From Paracoccus sp041927875 (GTDB lineage: Bacteria > Pseudomonadota > Alphaproteobacteria > Rhodobacterales > Rhodobacteraceae): 64,000 nt of DNA. Each line of letters begins with the position of its first letter. Position 1 is the stretch's first letter. Of this stretch, positions 1 to 9,423 are shown one piece after another. The translations under genes were made by a program, and so were the position numbers. The notes beneath the pieces were generated by a model. That model was not told the DNA's origin. It ran no database searches and was given only the letters and a program-made list of their open reading frames with translations. Location of the stretch: the NCBI RefSeq assembly GCF_041927875.1, contig NZ_JBHFHN010000003.1; one strand, given 5' to 3'.

Positions 1-44
1 CCTGACACAAGCGCGCACTCGATCACAGCTTCCAGAGGTTCACA

Positions 45-122
45 ATGTCCTTGCATTCCGCGCGGCATCCACACAAGCCGCGTCTGGCAAAGGACAAGCC
101 ACCGCTGCTGACAGCAGAGTGA
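45..122 (+). CDS. possible small protein of 25 aa, unknown
   Basis: ATG at 45 opens a 25-codon frame ending in TGA at 120-122, with a weak purine-rich stretch (agagg) about 7 bases upstream and a perfect hairpin 6 bases after the stop. The peptide is basic in its first half (His, Arg, Lys rich) and has no membrane segment or domain that I recognise. The placement just before a terminator-like hairpin is the only support. It could equally be the untranslated 3' end of a gene left of the window, so this is a tentative call. Confidence 0.3.
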   Translation: MSLHSARHPHKPRLAKDKPPLLTAE

Positions 123-128
123 CCCCTG

Positions 129-155
129 CCCGGCCGCCCGTTCATGGCGGCCGGG
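129..155 (+). terminator. terminator-like perfect hairpin
   Basis: A 10-bp perfect GC-rich stem (129-138 with 146-155) closes a 7-base loop. No T tract follows, so termination is inferred from stem strength and from the position after the end of an upstream transcription unit. Confidence 0.5.
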
Positions 156-1088
156 TCGCCTCTGTCGAAAGGCGCGCCGGTGGGCCTGTCGGTGCCTCCG
201 GCGGGGATATCTGGGCCAAGAAGAAGGCGGCCTTGTCTGGTTGGGCGTGTGGTTGACCCGACAGCGGCTGACCCGTGACGATGGCCGTTCAGAGGCGGCC
301 GGTGGGCTTCAGGTGCCGATGGTATCGCGGTGCGAACGTGATGACGGATGGCGTCAGATCCGACAAGACGGCGAAGGCGGAACGGTCAGCGGATGCGTGA
401 GCCACGGCCCCTTGGTGCGGTCGTTCATCATGGCGAGAGGCAGGTGAATCGGCCGGCCCTTGCCCCGCACCACCGGCGCGCTGTCACGGGTCACCACGCC
501 GCCCCCAGGCGCGACGGCGGGGCCACCGAACGAACGGCCGCACGATAGGAATGCCGCGTGACTGGTGATGCGGGCGGCCCGTGGAGAAAGGCGCGCGATG
601 CGCGCTCATCGGGCAGAGGGACAGCGGGGCCAGGGGGGTCAGAACGATCATCATGAGGGATCACGGCCTGCACGATCCATAGGCGGTTGCGCAGCACATC
701 TTGTCATGCCTAGCCCCGGCCACCCGTTTCGGCGCGGCATGGGGATAGGGCTTGGCTGGGAGGGTTGGCAAGGCCGGTCCGCCATAACCTGCGGCCGGAT
801 CTGCCGCGGCAAGGCCGATCCCTGGCCGAAGTTTCGGGCATTCCCAATCCAGCATATTCGAGGCGTGGCGAGGGCCAGACCACGACACCAGTGGCAACAG
901 GCACGCCGGTCGTCGCCGTGCGACAAGACTGCGCGACCTTCCGTCGCCCGCCCCTTCGTCTGCAACCTTGCGCCCCGCGCCTGTCGCGGCTGGCCGCCCC
1001 CCCTTGCGGCCTCAGTCGTGGGCCCGCCCGCCGACCCTTGCGGCGCCCCGCGCAACTGCCTAGGCTCCGCCCGCCGACCGGAGGAACC
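156..1088. other. gene-free stretch before the CobW gene
   Basis: About 930 bases with no frame that looks coding: the open frames on both strands have Arg/Pro/Ala-rich composition typical of GC-rich shadows, lack ribosome binding sites and show no domain. It holds one copy of the dispersed intergenic repeat (191-231). A decayed gene cannot be excluded, but I see no recognisable fragment. Confidence 0.5.
191..231 (+). repeat. dispersed short intergenic repeat, copy 1
   Basis: Core cctccggcggggatatct followed by a gccaagaagaa-type tail. Related copies occur at 31610-31662, 38300-38335 and 49290-49330, and in reverse orientation at 61670-61720. This family of short elements near gene ends is common in Rhodobacteraceae genomes. 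Confidence 0.6.
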
Positions 1089-2231
1089 ATGCCCGACCAG
1101 ACCGATACCCGCATCCCCGTCACCCTGCTGACCGGCTTTCTTGGCTCGGGCAAGACCACCGTCCTGAACCACCTCATCCGCGATCCCGGCGCCGGGCGGA
1201 TCGCCGTCGTGATGAATGAATTCGGCGAGGCGGGCCTTGATCACGACCTGATCGAGGAGGCGACCGAAGAGACCGTGCTGCTGGCCTCGGGCTGCGTCTG
1301 CTGTTCGATCCGGGGCGATCTGGCGCGCACGTTGATGTCGCTGCTGGGGCGGCGCACGCGCGGCGAACTGGCGTTTGACCGGGTGGTGATCGAAACCACG
1401 GGCCTTGCCGACCCCGGCCCGATCCTGCAAACGCTGCTGGTCGACGACACCCTGGCCGCGCATTTTCGGATGGATGGTGTGATCACCACCGTCGATTGCG
1501 TGCTGGCCCCGGCGACGCTGGACCGCCAGTTCGAGGCCGTCAGCCAGATCGCCATGGCCGACCTGATCCTGCTGACGAAGACCGATCAGGTCAGCGCCAG
1601 CCAGATCGAGGCGCTGTCGCGCCGCATCGACGGCATCAACCCCGGCGCGCGGCGCATCCGCGCCGACCATGGGAAGGTGGCGCCCGGCAAGCTGTTCGCG
1701 CTGTCGGGCCTGCGCGCCGACGCGACCGAGGCCGAGGCGATCGGCTGGGTCAATGCCGCCGCCCATTCCGGCGCCCCCGCGCCCTTTGTGCTGGCCCGCC
1801 CCGAGACCGACCCCTTTGCCGGGATCAGTGGCCTGACGCTGACCCACGACAGGCCACTGGCCGCCGCACATCCGCATGACGCGCGGATCGGGTCGGCCTC
1901 GATCACCGTCGATCAGCCGCTGTCGGATGAGGTGTTCGATTACTGGATGAACGCGCTTATCAACCTGCGCGGCAAGGACATCCTGCGCATGAAGGGCATC
2001 GTGCATGTGCAGGGGATCGACCACCCGTTCGTCTTTCACGCCGTCCAGCATGTGTTCGACCCGCCGGTTGCGATGACGCATTGGACCGGCACCGACACGA
2101 CATCGCGCGTGGTCATCATCGCGCGCGACATCGACCGCGCCGATCTGCGCGACTGCCTGGAAACGCTGCGCCTGCGGGTGGGCGAGGACGCCGGGCCGGT
2201 GCGCGTTCACCGTCTGGACGACGCATTTTGA
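1089..2231 (+). CDS. CobW/COG0523 G3E-family GTPase
   Basis: A 380-aa protein of the COG0523 (CobW, YjiA, ZNG1) metal-chaperone GTPases, thought to deliver or manage metal ions such as Zn or Co. Walker A GFLGSGKT is at residues 16-23. The family's metal-binding CxCC motif (Cys69, Cys71, Cys72) follows, then ETTGLADP and a TKTD base-recognition motif. The C-terminal CobW_C domain ends near residue 375. ATG 1089 has ggagga 3 bases upstream; frames further upstream lack a site. The gene lies 137 bp before the formate dehydrogenase operon, with no visible tie to it. The metal served cannot be told from sequence. Confidence 0.88.
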   Translation: MPDQTDTRIPVTLLTGFLGSGKTTVLNHLIRDPGAGRIAVVMNEFGEAGLDHDLIEEATEETVLLASGCVCCSIRGDLARTLMSLLGRRTRGELAFDRVVIETTGLADPGPILQTLLVDDTLAAHFRMDGVITTVDCVLAPATLDRQFEAVSQIAMADLILLTKTDQVSASQIEALSRRIDGINPGARRIRADHGKVAPGKLFALSGLRADATEAEAIGWVNAAAHSGAPAPFVLARPETDPFAGISGLTLTHDRPLAAAHPHDARIGSASITVDQPLSDEVFDYWMNALINLRGKDILRMKGIVHVQGIDHPFVFHAVQHVFDPPVAMTHWTGTDTTSRVVIIARDIDRADLRDCLETLRLRVGEDAGPVRVHRLDDAF

Positions 2232-2368
2232 CATGTCGCTATGTCGCAGGCTAACCCCGTGACGGCATTCACGATTTTCACCCCTCGGCCCGCCCTTCCT
2301 TGACAAGGCGCGGCAGCCTGTCGCAGATTGGCAGAACCTATCTATTCGACAGGCACAAGGAGGGTCAC

Positions 2369-5300
2369 ATGAATATCGACCTCTCTCGCCGCGGCTTTCT
2401 AAGGCTCGCGGGCGCGGGGGTTGCCGCAACGTCGCTGGGGGCCATGGGCTTCGGCGGCGCCGAGGCCGCCGAGGCTGCGCATGTGCGCGCCTTCAAGCTG
2501 GCCACCACAACGGAAACGCGCAACACCTGCCCCTATTGCTCGGTCGCCTGCGGGGTGATCATGTACAGCAAGGGCGATGCCAAAGCCGGCGACCCGGCCG
2601 AGGTGCTGCACCTGGAGGGCGACGCCGATCACCCGACGAACCGCGGCACCCTGTGCCCCAAGGGCGCGGCGCTGAAGGATTTCGTCCATTCCGAGCATCG
2701 CCTGACCGAACCGAAGATCCGCCGCCCCGGCAGCGACCGGTTCGAGCCGATCACCTGGGAGGAGGCGCTGGACAAGATCGCCCGCGCCCTCAAGGATGAC
2801 CGCGACGCGAACATGGTTCAGGTGAACGAGGCCGGCGTGCCCGTGAACCGCTGGACCACCGCCGGTTTCCTGGCCGCATCCGCCACCACGAACGAAACCG
2901 CCTGGGCCACCTTCAAGGTTGTGCGCGGGATGGGGATCGCAGGATTCGATAACCAGGCGCGCGTCTGACACGGCCCCACGGTGTCCAGTTTGGGCCCGAC
3001 CTTTGGCCGTGGAGCGATGACGAACTCCTGGACCGATATCAAGAACGCCGATCTGGTGATCGTGATGGGCGGCAATGCCGCCGAAGCCCACCCCTGTGGG
3101 TTCAAATGGGTGACGGAAGCCAAGGCGCATCGCGGCGCCAAGCTGATCGTCGTGGACCCCCGGTTCACGCGCACGGCAAGCGTGTCCGATTACTATGCCC
3201 CGATCCGTCCCGGTTCCGACATCGTGTTCCTGATGGCGCTGATCCGCTGGATGATCGAGAACGACAAGGTTCAGTGGGAATACGTCAAGAACTTTACCAA
3301 CGCCGCCTATCTGGTGAAGGAGGAGTTCGGCTGGTCCGATGGCCTATTCACCGGCTATGACGAAGGCAAGCGCGATTACGACCGCTCAAGCTGGGATTAC
3401 CAGATCGGCGAAGACGGTTTTGCCAAGGTTGACACGACGCTGACTGACCCTCGCTGCGTGTGGAACCTGCTGAAGGCGCATGTCGATCAGTATACGCCGG
3501 AACTGGTGGAACGGGTCTGCGGCACGCCGAAGGACCGGTTCCTGAAGATCGCCGCGATGATCGGGGAAACCTCGGCGCCCGACAAGACCATGACCTCGAT
3601 GTATGCGCTTGGCTGGACCCAGCATTCCAAGGGCAGCCAGAACATTCGCGGCATGGCGATGTTGCAGCTGATCCTGGGCAACATCGGCGTCCGCGGTGGC
3701 GGGATGAACGCGCTGCGCGGCCATTCCAACATCCAGGGCCTGACCGACATGGGCCTGATGTCGAACCTGATGCCCGGCTATCTGAACATGCCGACCGAGA
3801 AAGAGGTGGATCTGGCGACCTATATGACCTCGCGCCAGTTCAAGCCCCTGCGGCCCGGTCAGACAAGTTATTGGCAGAACTATCCCAAGTTCTTCGTCAG
3901 CTTCATGAAGGCGATGTGGGGCGATGCCGCACAGCCCGAAAACGACTGGGGCTATCACTATCTGTCCAAGCTGGATGTGCCGACCTATGACATCCTGCGC
4001 ATGGTCGAGCTGATGAACGAGGGGCGGATCAACCTGTATTTCTGCCAGGGCTTCAACCCGCTGCTGGCCTTCCCCAACCGGGGCAAGGTCACCTCGGGTC
4101 TGGCCAAGGTGAAGATGCTGGTGATCATGGACCCGCTGGAAACCGAGACCGCGCGGTTCTGGGAAAACCATGGCGAACACAACAACGTCGCCACGGCCGA
4201 TATCCAGACCGAGGTGATCCAGCTTCCCACCTCGTGCTTTGCCGAGGACGAAGGCTCGCTGACCAACTCGGGCCGGTGGCTGCAATGGCACTGGCCGGCG
4301 GGTGCGCCCCCCGGACAGGCCAAGCATGACACCTGGATCATGGCGCAGATCTTCCTGCGGATGCGCGATCTGTATCAAACGGAAGGCGGCGTCTTCCCCG
4401 ATCCGATCGTCAATCTGTCGTGGAACTATGCCGACCCCGGCGATCCCAAGGCCGATGAACTGGCCATGGAAATCAACGGGCGCGCCTTGGCGCCGGTCTA
4501 TGACCTGAAGGACACGACCAAAGTGCTGGCGGAACCCGGCAAGCTGGTCACGAACTTCACGCAACTGCGCGATGACGGATCGACCGCTTGCGGCTGCTGG
4601 ATCTATTCCGGCTGCTGGAACGAGAACGGCAACATGATGGCGCGGCGGGACAATTCCGATCCCGACGACACCGGCACCTATCCGAACTGGACCTATTCCT
4701 GGCCGGTCAACCGGCGCACGCTGTATAACCGTGCCTCGGCCGACATGAACGGCAAGCCCTGGGATCCCAGCCGGAAGATCATCGAATGGGATGGCGAAAA
4801 GTGGTCGGGTTACGACGTGCCCGACATTTCACCGACCGCCAAACCCGATGAGGTCGGGCCGTTCATCATGAACCCCGAGGGCGTCAGCCGCCTGTTCACC
4901 CGCGGCATGATGCGCGACGGGCCGTTCCCGACGCATATGGAGCCGTTCGAAAGCCCGGTTCCCAACGTCTTCAACGCGAAGATGCGCGGCAACCCGGTGG
5001 CGCGGGTGTTCCAGTCGGATGTCGAACATATGGGCACCTCGGATGAGTTCCCCTTTGTCGCGACATCCTATCGCCTGACCGAGCATTTCCATTACTGGAC
5101 CAAGACCAACCGGGTGAACGCCGCCCTTCAGCCCGAGTTCTTCGTGGAAATCAGCGAGGAACTGGCGGCGGAAAAGGGCATCGCCAAGGGGTCGTGGGTG
5201 CGGGTCTGGTCGAAGCGCGGCCAGGTGCGCGCCAAGGCACTGGTGACCAAGCGGATCAAGCCGCTGACCTGTGACGGCAAGACCGTCCATGTCATCGGCA

Positions 5301-5452
5301 TCCCGCTGCACTGGGGCTTTGTCGGCAACGCGCGCAAGGGTTGGGGGCCGAACAGCCTGACGCCCTTCGTCGGTGATGCGAACGTGGAAACGCCCGAGTT
5401 CAAGGCCTTCCTTGTCAATATCGAACCCTCGACCGGGGAGGCCCTGGCATGA
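2369..5452 (+). CDS. fdnG: selenocysteine-containing formate dehydrogenase, alpha subunit (UGA at 2966-2968 = Sec200)
   Basis: Catalytic subunit of a membrane-bound formate dehydrogenase (FdnG/FdoG type): oxidises formate to CO2 at a Mo/W bis-pterin cofactor. The product is 1027 residues if the in-frame TGA at 2966-2968 is decoded as selenocysteine; both halves align end to end with E. coli FdnG (Sec196), including the conserved context NQARV-Sec-HGPT. A Tat signal SRRGFLRLAG (residues 6-15) implies folded export to the periplasm. Cys54, Cys57, Cys61 and Cys96 bind a [4Fe-4S] cluster; a molydopterin-dinucleotide-binding domain forms the C-terminus. ATG 2369 has aaggaggg 4 bases upstream. It overlaps fdnH by ATGA. 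A gene finder would split it into two ORFs (2369-2968 and about 2981-5452); it is one gene. Confidence 0.97.
2966..3011 (+). promoter_or_regulatory. bacterial SECIS element with recoded UGA
   Basis: Directly after the UGA, a 7-bp perfect outer stem (2969-2975 with 3005-3011), an inner GGU/ACC helix (2980-2982 with 2999-3001) and an apical GUCC/GGGC helix (2983-2986 with 2992-2995) close a 5-base AGUUU loop. Layout and apical-loop distance match E. coli fdhF/fdnG SECIS hairpins, which SelB binds to place Sec-tRNA at the UGA. Confidence 0.9.
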
Positions 5453-6417
5453 CCGAACTTGCCCCTCAGCCGACGACGGCGATGGCCAACCCGCCGGTGC
5501 AACCGCTGGAAGCCAACCTGACGGCGCGCGATGTGGTGCGGGCCTCGGCAATGCCGAACCTGCCCAAGCCGGATCGCGAGCTGACCAAGGTGGCCAAGCT
5601 GATCGATGTGTCCAAATGCATCGGCTGCAAGGCTTGCCAGTCGGCCTGCGTGGAATGGAATGACACCCATCCCGATGTCGAAACCAACGTGGGGGTTTAC
5701 GAAAACCCCCACGATCTGACCGCCGACATGTTCACCCTGATGCGCTTCAGCGAATGGGAAAATCCGGCGACCAACGATCTGGAATGGCTGATCCGCAAGG
5801 ACGGCTGCATGCATTGCGAAGACCCCGGCTGCCTCAAGGCTTGCCCGGCGCCGGGGGCGATCGTGCAGTACTCCAACGGGATCGTGGATTTCATCCATGA
5901 AAACTGCATCGGCTGCGGCTATTGCGTGACCGGCTGCCCGTTCGACATCCCCCGCATCAGCCAGAAGGATCACAAGAGCTACAAATGCACCTTGTGTTCC
6001 GACCGGGTGGCCGTGGGGCAAGGTCCGGCTTGCGCCAAGGCCTGCCCGACCCAGGCCATCGTCTTTGGCACCAAGGACGACATGATCGCCCATGCCAATG
6101 ACCGGATCGCGGATCTGAAATCGCGCGGCTATGACAATGCCGGGCTTTACGATCCGCAAGGCGTGGGCGGCACGCATGTGATGTATGTGCTGCATCACGC
6201 CGACCAGCCGGCGATCTATTCGGACCTGCCGGTCGAACCGCAGGTCGCCCCCACCGTTCAGGCGTGGAAGGGCGGCGCCAAGACCCTGGGCCTTGCGGCC
6301 ATCGGTCTGGCTGCGGTCGGCAGCCTGCTGCACGGGCTGATCGCGCGGGCCAACAAGGTCGAACCCGAGGATGAGGCCGCGGCGGAACGCCTGGTCTCGG
6401 GCAAGGAGGACGTGTGA
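5449..6417 (+). CDS. fdnH: formate dehydrogenase, iron-sulfur beta subunit
   Basis: A 322-aa electron-transfer subunit carrying electrons from FdnG to the cytochrome b subunit. Four ferredoxin-type cysteine groups are visible: CIGCKACQSAC, CMHCEDPGCLKAC, CIGCGYCVTGC and CTLC...CAKAC, enough for four [4Fe-4S] clusters. A single hydrophobic segment near residues 279-300 anchors the C-terminus, as in FdnH, so the protein sits on the periplasmic face with the alpha subunit. The start ATG overlaps the fdnG stop (ATGA) and its own stop touches fdnI, indicating translational coupling. The first 40 residues before the first cluster are ordinary for the family. Confidence 0.96.
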   Translation: MTELAPQPTTAMANPPVQPLEANLTARDVVRASAMPNLPKPDRELTKVAKLIDVSKCIGCKACQSACVEWNDTHPDVETNVGVYENPHDLTADMFTLMRFSEWENPATNDLEWLIRKDGCMHCEDPGCLKACPAPGAIVQYSNGIVDFIHENCIGCGYCVTGCPFDIPRISQKDHKSYKCTLCSDRVAVGQGPACAKACPTQAIVFGTKDDMIAHANDRIADLKSRGYDNAGLYDPQGVGGTHVMYVLHHADQPAIYSDLPVEPQVAPTVQAWKGGAKTLGLAAIGLAAVGSLLHGLIARANKVEPEDEAAAERLVSGKEDV

Positions 6418-7103
6418 TGGCGCGGCGCGAATATTCCGAATCCGGCGATCATCTGGTCAGCCGCCAACCCGTCGAGGTCAGCCGCTATCGCTGGTTCACG
6501 CGGGCAAATCACTGGATCATCGCGATCTCGACGATCCTGCTGATGCTATCGGGCTTTGCGCTGTTTCACCCGTCGCTGTTCGGGCTGACCGCCCTGTTCG
6601 GCGGCGGGCAGACGGCGCGGTGGCTGCACCCGTTCCTTGGGATCGTGCTGGCGGTCGGCTATACGCTGATCTTCATCCAGCTTGTGCCGCGCAACATCTT
6701 TCGGCGCGACGATGCCGTTTGGGTGCGTCACATCCGTGACGTGATGGACCAGAACGAACACAAGCTGCCCACGCTTGGCAAATACAACGCCGGGCAGAAG
6801 TTCGTGTTCTGGGCGATGGCGATCCTGATCCTGGTGCTTTTGGGCACCGGCATCGCGATCTGGCATGAATACTTCCCGACGCTGGTCGACATCGGCACCC
6901 GTCGCTGGGCCTCGCTGCTGCACGCGGCGGCGGCGGTGGCGATGGTGCTGGTGTTCATCCTGCATGTCTATGCCGCGATCTGGACACGGGGCACGATCCG
7001 GGCGATGACTCGGGGGACTGTCACCGGTGGCTGGGCCTGGCGCCACCATCGCAAATGGTTGAAAGAGGTCGTGACCCGCGACCGCCAGAAGTCCGCCGAA
7101 TAA
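6417..7103 (+). CDS. fdnI: formate dehydrogenase, cytochrome b556 gamma subunit
   Basis: A 228-aa integral membrane cytochrome b that takes electrons from FdnH and reduces quinone. Four hydrophobic segments can be seen (about residues 22-44, 60-78, 120-141 and 157-180), with membrane histidines in RANHWIIA, LHPFLG and LHVYAAIW as likely haem ligands. ATG 6417 is chosen because aaggagga (6403-6410) lies 6 bases upstream; a GTG at 6414 is an alternative. The start shares its A with the fdnH stop. It is the last structural gene before the maturation and selenocysteine genes. Confidence 0.94.
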   Translation: MARREYSESGDHLVSRQPVEVSRYRWFTRANHWIIAISTILLMLSGFALFHPSLFGLTALFGGGQTARWLHPFLGIVLAVGYTLIFIQLVPRNIFRRDDAVWVRHIRDVMDQNEHKLPTLGKYNAGQKFVFWAMAILILVLLGTGIAIWHEYFPTLVDIGTRRWASLLHAAAAVAMVLVFILHVYAAIWTRGTIRAMTRGTVTGGWAWRHHRKWLKEVVTRDRQKSAE

Positions 7104-7144
7104 TGCCGAACCGCCCCCCGTGGCCGGTCGGCCCGAGGAGCGAG

Positions 7145-8059
7145 ATGACCACACGGATCGAACCCAATCCCGCAATGATCGGCGGCGTCGGCAAGGCGCC
7201 GCTGGTTGTCCTTCCCCAGCCGTCTGCGCTGTTTTCCACCCGTGCCGAGCGGCTGGCCTTTCTGGCGGCCAGCGGCGGCAATCTGGCCCCCTATCTGGCC
7301 TTCCTGGCCGATCTGACCCGCGTTCAGGCGCGGCTGGCGGACGAAGGCCCCGGCCCTGAACCGCTTCCCGCGGATCACCTGAAAACCTGTCGTGAATCGC
7401 GGATGCCGCCCATCGACCGGTCGCGTCTGCGCGATGACGCAGATCTGCGCGCCACGCTGACGGCGCTGTGCGATCAGGCCGTGGCGCTGGACATGCCTGA
7501 ACCCGCGCGGCTGGCGCTGAATGCCGTGCGCGGGGCTGACGCCGCCGATCTGGACTGGCTGATCGGCAATGTGCTTTCAGGGCTGATCCCCGCTGACGCC
7601 GCCGCGCCGCATCTGTTCGTCGCGGCCGCCGTGCAACTGCATCTGGCGCGGCTGGCGGCAACCCTGCCCGGCCCCGATCTGGTGGCGATCCAGACCGGCA
7701 CCTGCCCGGCCTGCGGCGGGCGGCCCCATGCCTCGATCGTCACCACGGTCGCGGGGGTGGAAAATGTCCGCTATGCCTGCTGCGCGACCTGCGCGACCCA
7801 GTGGAACGAGGTGCGGGTGAAATGCCTGTGCTGCGGATCGACCAAGGGCATCAGCTATCGCTCCGTCGAGACCGGCGAGGCCGCGATCAAGGCCGAGCTG
7901 TGCAGCGAATGCGACCACTGGCTGAAGATCCTCTATCACCCGCGCAACCACAGCCTCGAGCCGATGGCCGATGACGTCGCCAGCCTTGGCCTGGACATGA
8001 TGATGCAGGGCACGGGCCTGACGCGCGGCGGCAGCAATCCCTTTACGGTCGGTTACTGA
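7145..8059 (+). CDS. fdhE: formate dehydrogenase accessory protein FdhE
   Basis: A 304-aa cytoplasmic maturation factor that binds the formate dehydrogenase catalytic subunit before Tat export (E. coli FdhE is 309 aa). The rubredoxin-like C-terminal half carries paired cysteine motifs CPACGG, CCATCA, CLCCGS and CSEC that hold iron in the family. ATG 7145 is preceded by gaggag; the frame is open to 7055 but the earlier starts have no site. It lies 41 bp after fdnI and its TGA shares its last base with the selA ATG, so enzyme maturation and Sec synthesis are coupled in one transcript. Confidence 0.95.
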   Translation: MTTRIEPNPAMIGGVGKAPLVVLPQPSALFSTRAERLAFLAASGGNLAPYLAFLADLTRVQARLADEGPGPEPLPADHLKTCRESRMPPIDRSRLRDDADLRATLTALCDQAVALDMPEPARLALNAVRGADAADLDWLIGNVLSGLIPADAAAPHLFVAAAVQLHLARLAATLPGPDLVAIQTGTCPACGGRPHASIVTTVAGVENVRYACCATCATQWNEVRVKCLCCGSTKGISYRSVETGEAAIKAELCSECDHWLKILYHPRNHSLEPMADDVASLGLDMMMQGTGLTRGGSNPFTVGY

Positions 8060-9423
8060 TGCAGGCCCTGCGCGACCTGCCCTCGGTCGACCGGCTGCTG
8101 GCCAGCCCGCAGGGCGGGGCCTTGGCGGCCGAACATGGGCGCGCCGCGACGCTGGCCGCGCTCCGCGCCGCGCTTGATGCCGCGCGCAGCGCGATCCGCG
8201 CGGGCCAGCCTGCCCTCGACCCCATGGATCAGGCCACCGCCGATCTGGCCGCGCAGGCGCGCAGCCCCTTGCAGCCGCTGCTGAACCTGACCGGCACCGT
8301 GCTGCACACCAATCTGGGCCGCGCGATCTGGGCAGAGGCCGCCGTGCAGGCTGCCGTCAACGCCATGCGCAACCCGCTGGCGCTTGAGTTCGACCTGACC
8401 ACCGGCGGGCGCGGCGAACGCGACAGCCACCTGCGTGGGCTGCTGTGCGAATTGACCGGGGCCGAGGATGCCACCGTCGTCAACAACAATGCCGCCGCCG
8501 TGCTGATCGCGCTGAACACGCTGGGGTCGGGGCGATCCGCCATCGTGTCGCGTGGCGAGCTGATCGAGATCGGCGGGGCGTTCCGCATGCCCGACATCAT
8601 GGCCCGTGCCGGTGTTCGCCTGGTCGAGGTCGGCACGACGAACCGCACCCATCCGCGCGACTACCAATCCGCGCTGGACGGCGACACCGCGCTGATCCTC
8701 AAGGTGCATACGTCGAACTATCGCATCCAGGGCTTCACCGCCGAGGTCGCGGCCCCCGATCTGGCCGCCATCGCGCGTGGCGCCGGGGTGGCACTGGTCA
8801 ATGACCTCGGGTCCGGGTCGCTGGTCGATCTGGGCGCGCATGGGATGCGACGCGAACCGACCGTGGCCGAGGCCGTGGCCGAGGGCGCCGATCTGGTCAC
8901 CTTTTCCGGTGACAAGCTGCTGGGCGGCCCGCAAGCGGGCTTCATCGTCGGGCGGCGCGATCTAATCGCGCAGATCAACAAGAACCCGCTGAAGCGCGCC
9001 CTGCGGCTGGACAAGATCCGCATTGCCGCGATCGAGGCGACGCTGCGGCTTTACCGCGACCCCGACCGGCTGGCCGAGCGTCTGCCGACGCTGGCGATGC
9101 TGACCCGCCCGGCGGATCAGATCGCGGCGCAGGCGGCGCGGCTGGCCGGTCCGGTCGGGGCGCTGCTGGCGCCTTTGGGCTATCAGGTCGCCCCCTGCAC
9201 CTGCGACAGCCAGATCGGGTCGGGCGCGCTGCCCACCGATACGCTACCCTCGGCCGGGCTGCGGATCACCGGCAGCGGGGGCGATGCGCCCGACCGGCTG
9301 GCCACGCATCTGCGCGCCCTGCCCCGCCCCGTCATCGGCCATATCCGCGACGGCGCGCTGATCCTGGATCTGCGCTGTCTGGGCCATGATGCCGACCTGC
9401 TGGGGGCTTTGGCCGGGTCATGA
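8059..9423 (+). CDS. selA: L-seryl-tRNA(Sec) selenium transferase
   Basis: A 454-aa PLP enzyme that converts Ser-tRNA(Sec) to Sec-tRNA(Sec) with selenophosphate. The PLP lysine is Lys286 in the motif FSGDKLLGGPQAG, and NLTGTVLHTNLGR (residues 76-88) is typical of SelA. Length and end-to-end pattern match bacterial SelA (E. coli 463 aa). It overlaps fdhE by one base and selB by ATGA. Selenophosphate must come from SelD, which is not in this window. Confidence 0.97.
   Translation: MQALRDLPSVDRLLASPQGGALAAEHGRAATLAALRAALDAARSAIRAGQPALDPMDQATADLAAQARSPLQPLLNLTGTVLHTNLGRAIWAEAAVQAAVNAMRNPLALEFDLTTGGRGERDSHLRGLLCELTGAEDATVVNNNAAAVLIALNTLGSGRSAIVSRGELIEIGGAFRMPDIMARAGVRLVEVGTTNRTHPRDYQSALDGDTALILKVHTSNYRIQGFTAEVAAPDLAAIARGAGVALVNDLGSGSLVDLGAHGMRREPTVAEAVAEGADLVTFSGDKLLGGPQAGFIVGRRDLIAQINKNPLKRALRLDKIRIAAIEATLRLYRDPDRLAERLPTLAMLTRPADQIAAQAARLAGPVGALLAPLGYQVAPCTCDSQIGSGALPTDTLPSAGLRITGSGGDAPDRLATHLRALPRPVIGHIRDGALILDLRCLGHDADLLGALAGS

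Noticed and set aside
2300..2340. Promoter of the fdn operon with TTGACA at 2300
   Set aside because: The -35 is good, but no convincing -10 lies 16-18 bases downstream and no sigma-54 site fits; not listed as a feature.
651..2429. 592-codon open frame on the minus strand
   Set aside because: Antisense to the CobW gene, His/Gln/Arg-rich, no domain and no ribosome binding site; a GC-rich shadow.
2966..2968. Nonsense mutation splitting fdnG
   Set aside because: SECIS hairpin, Sec-type context and the adjacent selA/selB/selC show it is recoded.
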